64,000 bases of DNA, taken from positions 1-64,000 of the forward strand of contig DETD01000001.1 in assembly GCA_002362105.1 (NCBI GenBank), given 5' to 3'. A program made the position numbers and the translations under genes. Source of the DNA: Bacteroidales bacterium UBA3297 (GTDB lineage: Bacteria > Bacteroidota > Bacteroidia > Bacteroidales > Paludibacteraceae). The notes beneath the pieces are model-generated. The model was not told the DNA's origin. It saw nothing but the letters and a program-made list of their open reading frames with translations, and did not search any database. Shown piece after piece: positions 38,169 to 45,950 of the stretch (the first letter of the stretch is position 1; the number at the start of each line of letters is the position of its first letter).

Positions 38169-38972
38169 TCAATCATGGTAGTCACTGTCCTTCCACACAT
38201 ACTTCACGGTTTCCGGCACCATATACTTACCAATACGGTAATCGATGTTTGCCTTATGAGCCTGACTGAGTTGGAAGCACCTCTTTACCCGGTAAGTTTT
38301 TCCGTCCTTCACAAAAAACGCCCCTGTCTGGTGGAAACGGAAGGGCACATTAGCCACAATACATTGTTCACGGACCGACAAGATCCAATCGTAATGACAC
38401 GGACGTGCATACACGCCCGACTCTCCACCAACAGCCACTTCCTCTATAGTTTCATCCAAATAAGGAGTTAAAACAACAGGCCCTAGCATAGGCGAAACAA
38501 TTATGCTTTTATGCTTAATCGGCAACTCCCTAAACAGCGGCAACCTATAATCGGCCATCTGCTGATTTTCGACAGTGCAGCCTACAAGCACGTTTTCATA
38601 CCCGTCGCCCCAATCAGGAGGCAGACATTCAAGGAAGCGGTCGATACGTTTAGTAAAAAAATAAAACCACAAGTCACTTCTTTCGCGCATCATCTTCCAA
38701 CACTCCTGGCGCCAACCATCAGCATCGCTGAGAAGGAAATCGGATGTAAAACAAGTAAAAACAAGCCTTCCACTCGGAATTTTCCAAGTCTTATCGCGTT
38801 TTTTCTTTATTGGGAGGTCGAAATTTCCAGTTTTACGAGCCACACAACTCGAAACCTCACAACCATACATTTCATCTTGGCGGTAAACATAACAGTATTT
38901 ACAGCCAGGACTTATTTTAGTACATCCGTGCCATGGATTCCAATCCGCATATATTTCCCATTTCAAAGCCAT
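38169..38972 (-). CDS. DUF5131 (phage Gp37/Gp68-like) protein with a radical-SAM-like cysteine motif
   Basis: 267 residues. The N-terminus ADWNPWHGCTKISPGCKYCY holds three cysteines spaced CX6CX2C, a variant of the iron-sulfur/SAM motif found in this family. The family is common in phages and scattered bacteria, and its reaction is unknown. Later blocks VFTCFTSDFLLSDAD, TKRIDRF and VAVGGESG are typical of the family. Family membership is fairly certain, while enzyme activity is not. Isolated occurrence among housekeeping genes suggests horizontal acquisition. Confidence 0.85.
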   Translation of the reverse strand: MALKWEIYADWNPWHGCTKISPGCKYCYVYRQDEMYGCEVSSCVARKTGNFDLPIKKKRDKTWKIPSGRLVFTCFTSDFLLSDADGWRQECWKMMRERSDLWFYFFTKRIDRFLECLPPDWGDGYENVLVGCTVENQQMADYRLPLFRELPIKHKSIIVSPMLGPVVLTPYLDETIEEVAVGGESGVYARPCHYDWILSVREQCIVANVPFRFHQTGAFFVKDGKTYRVKRCFQLSQAHKANIDYRIGKYMVPETVKYVWKDSDYHD

Positions 38973-39079
38973 ATAGCCATAAATTGACAGATCTCTGTAC
39001 AGTTTTTTGACAAGAAGATCATTACATAAATAAAGATACGAGAAAAAAAGAGAAAAACTTGCAAAAAGAAAGCATATCG

Positions 39080-39111
39080 TTTGTTTTTTATAAATTTTAT
39101 ATTCAAATTTG
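39080..39111 (+). promoter_or_regulatory. trp operon promoter
   Basis: TTTG at 39080-39083 (-33 element) and CAAATTTG at 39104-39111 (-7 element, one mismatch to TAnnTTTG at the T) with a 20-base spacer, 21 bases before the leader peptide ATG. Confidence 0.6.
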
Positions 39112-39132
39112 CAACATCAAAGTAAACAGAAT

Positions 39133-39183
39133 ATGACATTGACGACTTTAAATAAAGTATGGTGGTGGCGCTTACGAAACTAA
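39133..39183 (+). CDS. trpL: trp operon leader peptide (16 aa, three consecutive Trp codons)
   Basis: Reads MTLTTLNKVWWWRLRN followed by TAA. Three TGG codons in a row (39160-39168) in a 16-residue peptide just before a terminator and trpB are the hallmark of ribosome-mediated attenuation. Charged tRNA-Trp scarcity would stall the ribosome at these codons. The peptide itself is not expected to have a function. Confidence 0.9.
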   Translation: MTLTTLNKVWWWRLRN

Positions 39184-39266
39184 ATTCGTGAGTGACTCAT
39201 CTGTGTTTATTTAACAGTTAAGACATAAAAGGTCTGTCGGAGAACTCACGACAGACCTTCTTTTTT
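39171..39266 (+). promoter_or_regulatory. trp attenuator: competing hairpins and intrinsic terminator
   Basis: Segment 1 CTTACGAA (39171-39178, inside the leader ORF) pairs fully with segment 2 TTCGTGAG (39185-39192). The terminator is an 11-bp perfect stem 39229-39239 with 39249-39259, loop 39240-39248, then TTTTTT. Segment 2 (39186-39193) is also complementary over 8 bases to 39244-39251, which is the terminator loop plus the first bases of its 3' arm. A ribosome stalled at the Trp codons covers segment 1 and frees segment 2 to disrupt the terminator. One that reaches the stop covers segment 2, and the terminator forms. Confidence 0.82.
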
Positions 39267-39303
39267 ATACCCACCCAAAGACAACAGAATAAAAAATAAC
39301 AAT

Positions 39304-40497
39304 ATGAGCAAATACGGAATTGATGAAAATGGCTACTACGGCCGATTCGGAGGTGCATACGTTCCTGAAATTCTGCAGAAAAACATCACAGAATTAAAGG
39401 CAAACTATCTGAAAATAATGAACGACCCAACGTTCAAAGCAGAGTTAAACCAATTACTCCACGACTATGTAGGCCGCCCTACTCCACTCTACTACGCTAA
39501 ACGAATGAGCGAAAAATACGGCTGCAAACTGTATTTGAAACGCGAAGACCTCTGCCACACCGGAGCCCACAAGTTGAACAATGCTCTTGGACAACTATTG
39601 CTGGCCAAACGTATGGGGAAAACACGTATTGTTGCAGAAACAGGAGCCGGCCAACACGGTGTTGGCACCGCTACAGTTTGCGCCCTTATGAACATGGAAT
39701 GTGTTGTATACATGGGAGCAACCGACGTAAAGCGCCAATACTTGAACGTTCAGCGTATGCGTATGCTGGGAGCAAAGGTCGTTCCTGTTACAACAGGAAA
39801 CGCCACACTTAAAGACGCAACAAACGAGGCTATCCGCGACTGGTGCTGCAATCCTGCAAACACACACTACATCATCGGTTCTGTAGTTGGACCAGATCCA
39901 TTCCCCGATATGGTTGCCCGTTTCCAGTCGGTCATCAGCGAAGAAATCAAGAAGCAGTTGAAAGCACAGGAAGGCCGCGAGAACCCAGACTACCTGATTG
40001 CCTGTGTAGGCGGCGGTAGCAATGCAGCTGGAACATTCTTCCACTACATAGAAGACGAAAGTGTCAAACTATACGCGGCAGAAGCAGCAGGCGAAGGTTT
40101 GGAAGATCCGACAAAAAGCGCCGCTACCATCCATTTGGGCCGCGAAGGCGTATTGCACGGTAGCAGAACTCTGATTATGATGGACGACGACGGACAAATA
40201 ACCGAAGCCTTCTCCATCTCAGCCGGACTCGATTATCCGGGCATTGGTCCTATGCACGCATTCTTAGCAGACAAAGGAAGAAGCAAAGTGTTTGCAGTCA
40301 CCGACGAAGAAGCAATGGCAGCCGCTCTTGAGTTGACAAAGACAGAAGGAATTATTCCTGCAATAGAAAGTGCACACGCTTTGGCAGTACTGCCAAAATG
40401 CAAATTCAAGAAAGACGATGTAGTCGTCCTCACCGTTTCCGGTCGTGGCGACAAAGACATGAACACCTACGCCGACCACTTCCACCTGGGAGAATAA
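39304..40497 (+). CDS. trpB: Tryptophan synthase beta chain
   Basis: A 397-residue PLP enzyme that joins indole and serine. The PLP lysine is Lys90 in HTGAHKLNN. GAGQHG and the GGGSNAAG phosphate-binding loop are present. It is the TrpB1 type that works with TrpA, encoded at the far end of the operon. It is first in the operon, 38 bases beyond the attenuator's T tract, an order (B-E-G-D-C-F-A) seen in Bacteroidales. Confidence 0.97.
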   Translation: MSKYGIDENGYYGRFGGAYVPEILQKNITELKANYLKIMNDPTFKAELNQLLHDYVGRPTPLYYAKRMSEKYGCKLYLKREDLCHTGAHKLNNALGQLLLAKRMGKTRIVAETGAGQHGVGTATVCALMNMECVVYMGATDVKRQYLNVQRMRMLGAKVVPVTTGNATLKDATNEAIRDWCCNPANTHYIIGSVVGPDPFPDMVARFQSVISEEIKKQLKAQEGRENPDYLIACVGGGSNAAGTFFHYIEDESVKLYAAEAAGEGLEDPTKSAATIHLGREGVLHGSRTLIMMDDDGQITEAFSISAGLDYPGIGPMHAFLADKGRSKVFAVTDEEAMAAALELTKTEGIIPAIESAHALAVLPKCKFKKDDVVVLTVSGRGDKDMNTYADHFHLGE

Positions 40498-40523
40498 ACC
40501 GGCACCACTAACGCTAGAGAATT

Positions 40524-41918
40524 ATGTACAAATACCATACAACCAGTAAAACCATCTTGGCCGACCTCTATACTCCGGTCAGTGCCTATATGCGCGTCCG
40601 CGACCAGTATCCGCAAAGTGCCCTGATGGAAAGTTCAGACTACCACGGAGGGGAGAACAGCCGTTCTTTCATCGGCATCAACCCTATTGCCTCCGTAGCC
40701 ATCAGCCACGGAAAAGCCATCAGCGTTTTTCCCGATGGCAGCAGAACAGAAAAAGAGGTCAGCAACACCTACCGCTGCGACCATGCCATTAACGACTTCC
40801 TTTCTCAACTAGAAGTGGAAGGCGAGGATAAAAACTATTGTGGTTTATACGGCTACACAACTTTCAACGCAGTTCGCTACTTCGAGAACATAGCTGTCAA
40901 GGACACCACTCTCGAAAAGAACGATGCGCCTGATATGCTTTACATACTCTATAAAACCGTCATCATGTTCGACCACTTCAACAACCAGATGAAGATTATC
41001 GAACTGTTAGCCGACGGAGAGAGCGACAATATAGGAGCAACCGAACGACTCTTGAACAAGAGCAACATTCAGGCATTCAGTTTCCGTCCGGTAGGTGAAA
41101 CCAGCAGTACACTAACCGACGAGGAATACAAAGCCAACGTCCGTAAAGGCATTCAGAACTGCCTGCGTGGCGATGTTTTCCAGATTGTTTTGTCACGCCG
41201 ATTTATCCAACGCTTCGAAGGAGACGATTTCAAGCTATACCGCGCTTTACGCAGCATCAACCCAAGTCCGTACCTTTTCTATTTCGACTTTGGCGGATTC
41301 CGCATTTTCGGCTCTTCTCCTGAGACACACTGCCGCATCGAGAACGGGAAAGCCTTCATTGACCCAATTGCCGGGACAACAAAGCGAACAGGAAACAAGG
41401 AGCAAGATGAGAAAAACGCCATTTTCCTCCGTAACGACCCGAAAGAAAATGCCGAGCACGTCATGCTGGTAGACTTGGCCCGCAACGACTTAAGCCGCAA
41501 CTGCCACAACGTGAAAGTAGACTTCTACAAAGACATGCAGTACTACAGCCACGTCATCCACCTGGTCAGCCGCGTAAGCGGACAGCTCGACGAAGGAGCA
41601 GACCCAATCAAGGCTTTCATCGACACATTCCCTGCCGGAACTCTTAGTGGAGCTCCGAAAGTAAGGGCCATGCAACTCATCAGCGAATACGAGCCACATA
41701 ACCGTGGTGCATACGGAGGTTGCATCGGCTTCATCGGACTTAACAAGAACTTGAACCAAGCCATTACAATACGCTCGTTCGTCAGCCGAAATGGAGAGCT
41801 ATGGTTCCAAGCCGGAGCCGGCATTGTTGCAAAAAGTAACGACGAATACGAGTTGCAAGAAGTGAACAGCAAACTCGGAGCTTTAAAGAAAGCCATTATG
41901 ATGGCAGAAAATATGTAA
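40524..41918 (+). CDS. trpE: Anthranilate synthase component I
   Basis: 464 residues. It makes anthranilate from chorismate using ammonia from TrpG. The C-terminal chorismate-binding domain shows IVLSRRF, PSPYLFYFDFG, GSSPE, PIAGT, DLARND and FPAGTLSGAPKVRAM. The N-terminal Trp feedback site LLES is read here as LMES (residues 34-37), so Trp inhibition is probably kept. It lies 26 bases after trpB and 4 bases before trpG. Confidence 0.96.
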   Translation: MYKYHTTSKTILADLYTPVSAYMRVRDQYPQSALMESSDYHGGENSRSFIGINPIASVAISHGKAISVFPDGSRTEKEVSNTYRCDHAINDFLSQLEVEGEDKNYCGLYGYTTFNAVRYFENIAVKDTTLEKNDAPDMLYILYKTVIMFDHFNNQMKIIELLADGESDNIGATERLLNKSNIQAFSFRPVGETSSTLTDEEYKANVRKGIQNCLRGDVFQIVLSRRFIQRFEGDDFKLYRALRSINPSPYLFYFDFGGFRIFGSSPETHCRIENGKAFIDPIAGTTKRTGNKEQDEKNAIFLRNDPKENAEHVMLVDLARNDLSRNCHNVKVDFYKDMQYYSHVIHLVSRVSGQLDEGADPIKAFIDTFPAGTLSGAPKVRAMQLISEYEPHNRGAYGGCIGFIGLNKNLNQAITIRSFVSRNGELWFQAGAGIVAKSNDEYELQEVNSKLGALKKAIMMAENM

Positions 41919-41922
41919 GCAT

Positions 41923-42489
41923 ATGAAGAAAATTGTAATCATAGACAACTACGACTCGTTCACCTATAACCTCTCACACTTAGTGAAAGCATTAGGTGCC
42001 GATGTTACCGTATATAGGAACGACCAGTTCGAACTGCCACAGTTAGAGCAATTCGACAAAATCATTTTGTCGCCAGGTCCGGGCATTCCATCAGAAGCAG
42101 GCTTACTGCTTGATGTCATTAAGAACTACGCAGGAAAGAAACCTATTTTGGGAGTCTGCCTCGGCCACCAGGCTATTGGTGAGGCATTCGGCGGGAAGTT
42201 GACCAACTTGAGCCAAGTCTACCACGGACTTCAGACCCCATGCAACATTTTCGGTAATGACTATATTTTTGACGGGATTGGCAACATCTGCCAAATAGGC
42301 CGCTACCACTCGTGGGTGGTTGACAAAGAGGGATTTCCTAAATGCCTTGAAGTAACAGCCGAAAGCGAAGAGGGCTTCATTATGGGACTCAAGCACAAAG
42401 ATTACGACATCCATGGAATCCAGTTCCACCCCGAAAGCGTACTCACCCCCGATGGCGAAAAAATGATCAGCAACTGGCTGAACCACTAA
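41923..42489 (+). CDS. trpG: Anthranilate synthase component II (glutamine amidotransferase)
   Basis: A 188-residue class I amidotransferase. Catalytic Cys79 is in GVCLGHQAIGE and the His-Glu pair in FHPESVLTP. The oxyanion SPGPGIP segment is present. In some bacteria the same subunit also serves PabB; no pab gene is nearby. It starts 4 bases after trpE, indicating translational coupling. Confidence 0.95.
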   Translation: MKKIVIIDNYDSFTYNLSHLVKALGADVTVYRNDQFELPQLEQFDKIILSPGPGIPSEAGLLLDVIKNYAGKKPILGVCLGHQAIGEAFGGKLTNLSQVYHGLQTPCNIFGNDYIFDGIGNICQIGRYHSWVVDKEGFPKCLEVTAESEEGFIMGLKHKDYDIHGIQFHPESVLTPDGEKMISNWLNH

Positions 42490-42501
42490 AAAAGAAAATC
42501 G

Positions 42502-42549
42502 ATGAACAAACTTATTGTTGAGACTTTGAAGAAACTCCACAAAGAATAA
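42502..42549 (+). CDS. Possible 15-aa ORF between trpG and trpD
   Basis: An in-operon ATG frame encoding MNKLIVETLKKLHKE, 12 bases after trpG and 14 bases before trpD. It could be a coupling peptide or a relic of a gene end. No Shine-Dalgarno-like site or family supports it. Noted because it fills the only sizeable spacer within the operon's centre. Confidence 0.25.
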   Translation: MNKLIVETLKKLHKE

Positions 42550-42563
42550 AAATCACCTGTAAA

Positions 42564-43565
42564 ATGAAAAAAATACTTTCCCGATTAGTCAATCACGAGG
42601 AACTTACCCGTGAAGAGACCAAAGAAATACTTTTGAACATCACAAAAGAAGTATATCCACAAGAACAGATAACCGCACTATTGATGGCCTTCCAGATGCG
42701 CGGAATCACCGTAGACGAATTGCTCGGTTTGCGCGACGGAATTCTGGAGACGGGGGTTCCCGTCAACACAAAGCCATTCAAAGTGCTTGACATTGTAGGT
42801 ACTGGAGGCGACGGCAAGAACACATTCAACATCTCAACCTGCTCATGTGTTGTAGTTGCAGGTGCCGGCTACAAAGTGGCAAAACACGGCAACTATGCGG
42901 CCACCTCTGTCAGCGGAGCAAGTAATGTGATAGAAGGACACGGAGTAAAATTCACAGCCGACAACGACAAGATTCTTGAATCGCTGGAGAAATGTAACTT
43001 CTTCTACCAGCACGCACAACTCCACGCCCGTGCCATGAAGTTCGTTGGTCCAATCAGGAAAGCATTACAAATACCAACCTGTTTCAACCTGCTAGGTCCA
43101 TTGGTCAACCCTTCACAACCAGACTACCAAATGCTGGGTGTAGCAAACCTAGACCAAATGCGCCTCTACAGCAACGTATACCAGAAACTGGGCATCCGTT
43201 ACACCATTGTCAACAGTTTAGATGGTTATGATGAGATTTCGCTGACAGGAGATTTCAAAATAACCTCGAACGACATTGAGAAAGTATTCTCGCCACAAGA
43301 GTTAGGCTTCCCTAACGCTATGCCAGGCGAAATATGCGGTGGAGCAAAACAGACAAAGGAAGACGCCAGAGAGATATTCGACTCTGTTCTGCAAGACAAG
43401 GCATCGGAAAGCCAAAAGAATGTGGTTCTAGTAAATGCAGGTTTCGCCATAAAGACCATTGAGAAAGACAAAAGCATTGAAGAATGTATCGCCATTGCAC
43501 GCGAAAGTATCGAAAGCGGAAAGGCATGGAACAACTTCAAAAAATATGTTGAACTCAACTCCTAA
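42564..43565 (+). CDS. trpD: Anthranilate phosphoribosyltransferase
   Basis: 333 residues. It transfers phosphoribosyl from PRPP to anthranilate. The PRPP-binding loop GTGGDGKNTFNIST is intact, followed by KHGNYAATSVSGASNV and the anthranilate-binding FLGPL-like FNLLGPLVNP. It stands alone here and is not fused to trpG. It ends 12 bases before trpC. Confidence 0.96.
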   Translation: MKKILSRLVNHEELTREETKEILLNITKEVYPQEQITALLMAFQMRGITVDELLGLRDGILETGVPVNTKPFKVLDIVGTGGDGKNTFNISTCSCVVVAGAGYKVAKHGNYAATSVSGASNVIEGHGVKFTADNDKILESLEKCNFFYQHAQLHARAMKFVGPIRKALQIPTCFNLLGPLVNPSQPDYQMLGVANLDQMRLYSNVYQKLGIRYTIVNSLDGYDEISLTGDFKITSNDIEKVFSPQELGFPNAMPGEICGGAKQTKEDAREIFDSVLQDKASESQKNVVLVNAGFAIKTIEKDKSIEECIAIARESIESGKAWNNFKKYVELNS

Positions 43566-43577
43566 AAAGGGACAGCA

Positions 43578-44363
43578 ATGACCATACTAGACAAGATAGT
43601 AGACAACAAGCGCATAGAATTGGAAACGATGAAAAAGGAGTTTCCGATTGAGATGCTAAAAGAGAGCGAATACTATACCCGCAAAGGATTTTCGATGAAA
43701 CAAAGCCTTGCGAACTCAAGTACAGGCATCATCTCGGAATTCAAACGGAAGTCGCCCTCCAAGGGATTCATCAAAGAAGGCGCCATCGTCACAGAAATCA
43801 CCCCAGGCTATGAAGCCGCCGGTGCAAGCGGCATTTCGGTGCTGGCCGACAAAGACTTTTTCGGCGGGGGCTCCGCAGACGTAAAAGCAGCACGCGGTGT
43901 TGTCAAACACACCCCTATCCTATTTAAGGAATTTCTCTTCGACGAATACCAACTTCACTTGGCTAAGGCCTCTGGAGCCGATGTTGTTTTGCTTATTGCA
44001 TCTATTATGGACGTAGAAACATGCCACCGACTGGCATCGAAGGCAAAAGAACTAGATTTGGAGACCCTTTTGGAACTTTACGAGCCAGAAGAAGTTAGCC
44101 ATATTCATCCGACCGTCGACATGGTTGGCATCAACAACCGCAACCTCAAAACTTTTGAAGTTGACTTGGCAGCATCCATCAAACTGTGCAACAGCATACC
44201 CGACGACTACTTGAAAGTGAGCGAAAGCGGCATCAGCGACCCTGAAACCGTAAAAATGCTCCAGAAAGAAGGCTTCCGCGGTTTCCTAATGGGAGAGAAC
44301 TTCATGAAACAACCTGACCCAGCAAAAGGTCTGGAAAATTTCATAGCAGCCCTTAACGCTTAA
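43578..44363 (+). CDS. trpC: Indole-3-glycerol phosphate synthase
   Basis: A 261-residue TIM barrel that makes indole-3-glycerol phosphate. Visible catalytic segments are ISEFKRKSPSKG (Lys), VLADKDFFGG, PILFKEFLFDEYQ (Lys), GINNRNLKTF and VSESGI. It is not fused to TrpF, unlike in enterobacteria. It ends 10 bases before trpF. Confidence 0.96.
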   Translation: MTILDKIVDNKRIELETMKKEFPIEMLKESEYYTRKGFSMKQSLANSSTGIISEFKRKSPSKGFIKEGAIVTEITPGYEAAGASGISVLADKDFFGGGSADVKAARGVVKHTPILFKEFLFDEYQLHLAKASGADVVLLIASIMDVETCHRLASKAKELDLETLLELYEPEEVSHIHPTVDMVGINNRNLKTFEVDLAASIKLCNSIPDDYLKVSESGISDPETVKMLQKEGFRGFLMGENFMKQPDPAKGLENFIAALNA

Positions 44364-44373
44364 CAAAACGCCT

Positions 44374-44997
44374 ATGCTGATTAAAGTATGTGGAATGCGC
44401 GAAACCGGCAACATAGCCGAAGTGAAAGCGCTACAACCCGATTTTATCGGGCTGATTTTCTACCCTAAATCATCGCGTTTTGTTGGAGAAGAGCCAACAG
44501 AAGCACAAGCGGCCAGCTTTGAGCCAGCTAAAAAGGTGGGGGTTTTCGTTAACAATACAGAAGAGTATATATTAGAGAAAATCGGAAAGTTCCACCTCGA
44601 CATGGTACAATTGCACGGTTCGGAAACGCCCGACTTCTGCAAAGCGCTCACAGAGAAAGGAATTTCCGTTATAAAAGCCTTCAGCATAACAGATGCGAAC
44701 GACTTGAAAAACGTGGAACTCTACAAAGGCTACACAAAATACAACCTACTCGACACAAAGACCCCAAAAGTAGGAGGTTCGGGTATAAAGTTCGACTGGC
44801 AAATTTTGAGTCAATACACATCAGAAACGCCATTCCTACTTAGTGGCGGGCTAGATTTAGAGGATGTTGAAGCCATAAAAAAATTAAGACATCCGGCATT
44901 AGCCGGAGTTGACCTCAACAGCAAGTTTGAAACAGCCCCCGCACTGAAGGATGCAAAAAAGTTGGAGGCTTTCTTCAGACAGTTGAGAAACAATTAA
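44374..44997 (+). CDS. trpF: Phosphoribosylanthranilate isomerase
   Basis: 207 residues, an Amadori rearrangement enzyme. The catalytic Cys is in KVCGMRETGN near the N-terminus, with IFYPKSSRFV, VQLHGSE, LLSGGLD and GVDLNSKFE as barrel landmarks. The general-acid Asp lies in the LLDTKTPKVGGSG region. It sits 21 bases before trpA. Confidence 0.94.
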   Translation: MLIKVCGMRETGNIAEVKALQPDFIGLIFYPKSSRFVGEEPTEAQAASFEPAKKVGVFVNNTEEYILEKIGKFHLDMVQLHGSETPDFCKALTEKGISVIKAFSITDANDLKNVELYKGYTKYNLLDTKTPKVGGSGIKFDWQILSQYTSETPFLLSGGLDLEDVEAIKKLRHPALAGVDLNSKFETAPALKDAKKLEAFFRQLRNN

Positions 44998-45018
44998 GAG
45001 TAAAAAAGAGCAAACAAT

Positions 45019-45795
45019 ATGAACAGAATTGACCGATTGTTCCAGAGTGGGAAGAAAGACATACTGTCTATCTTCTTCACCGCAGGATTTCCACACCTTA
45101 ACGACACGGTGGAAATCATCAAGACCCTCGACAAAAAGGGTGTAGACCTAATTGAAATAGGAGTTCCCTTCAGCGATCCTATGGCCGACGGCCCGGTAAT
45201 CCAGCACAGCAACCAAGTGGCCCTTGCCAACGGCATGAGCCAAAAAGTGCTTATCGAGCAATTGAAGAACATCCGCAAAGAAACAGACATACCACTCATC
45301 TTCATGGGTTACATTAATCCGACCCTACAATACGGATTCGAAAATCTTTGCAAGAAAGCGGTAGAAATCGGCATCGACGGTTTCATCATACCAGACATTC
45401 CATTAGACGTATACCAGAAAGAGTATGCTGAAATCATCAAGAAATACGACTTGCGTTTTATCCTTCTAGTCACGCCAGAGACTCCAGAAGAACGCGTGCG
45501 TTTGATTGACGAAGTAAGTTCAGGTTTTGTCTATATGGTATCGTCAGCATCAACCACCGGTGCACAACAGAACTTTAACGAGACAAAACAAGCCTACTTC
45601 AAGAAAATAGAAAATATGAACTTGAAGAACCCTACACTGGTCGGCTTCGGAGTTTCAAACAAAGAAACATTCGACGCTGCAGCAGCGCACTCGCGCGGTT
45701 GCATTATCGGCAGCGCATTCGTCCGTGCGTTGGAAGATAATCCAACAATTGAAGCCGCAGCAGAAAGCCTTATCAGCAAGGTTCGCGGAAAGTAA
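45019..45795 (+). CDS. trpA: Tryptophan synthase alpha chain
   Basis: 258 residues. It cleaves indole-3-glycerol phosphate to indole, passed to TrpB. The catalytic Glu and Asp lie in LIEIGVPFSDPMADGPVIQ. The mobile loop region TTGAQQ and the phosphate-binding GFGVS and IIGSAFV segments are present. It is the last gene of the operon, followed after about 30 bases by the operon terminator. Confidence 0.96.
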   Translation: MNRIDRLFQSGKKDILSIFFTAGFPHLNDTVEIIKTLDKKGVDLIEIGVPFSDPMADGPVIQHSNQVALANGMSQKVLIEQLKNIRKETDIPLIFMGYINPTLQYGFENLCKKAVEIGIDGFIIPDIPLDVYQKEYAEIIKKYDLRFILLVTPETPEERVRLIDEVSSGFVYMVSSASTTGAQQNFNETKQAYFKKIENMNLKNPTLVGFGVSNKETFDAAAAHSRGCIIGSAFVRALEDNPTIEAAAESLISKVRGK

Positions 45796-45824
45796 GAAAT
45801 AAGCATACAAACGTCAAAAATTCT

Positions 45825-45859
45825 ATAAGTCCGGCTAATTTGTCCGGACTTATTTTTTA
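45825..45859 (+). terminator. trp operon terminator
   Basis: A perfect 10-bp stem ATAAGTCCGG / CCGGACTTAT (45825-45834 with 45844-45853), 9-base loop, then TTTTT. Confidence 0.9.
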
Positions 45860-45908
45860 TACAATACAGAAAAAAGCATTTACCTTGTATTAATAAGAGC
45901 AAAAGAAG

Positions 45909-45916
45909 TATTTTTG
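45909..45916 (+). promoter_or_regulatory. -7 promoter motif for the O-acetylation cluster
   Basis: TATTTTTG (TAnnTTTG), 34 bases before the MBOAT gene start. Confidence 0.5.
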
Positions 45917-45950
45917 TAAAAAAGAATCATAAAAGCGATAAAAACACAAC

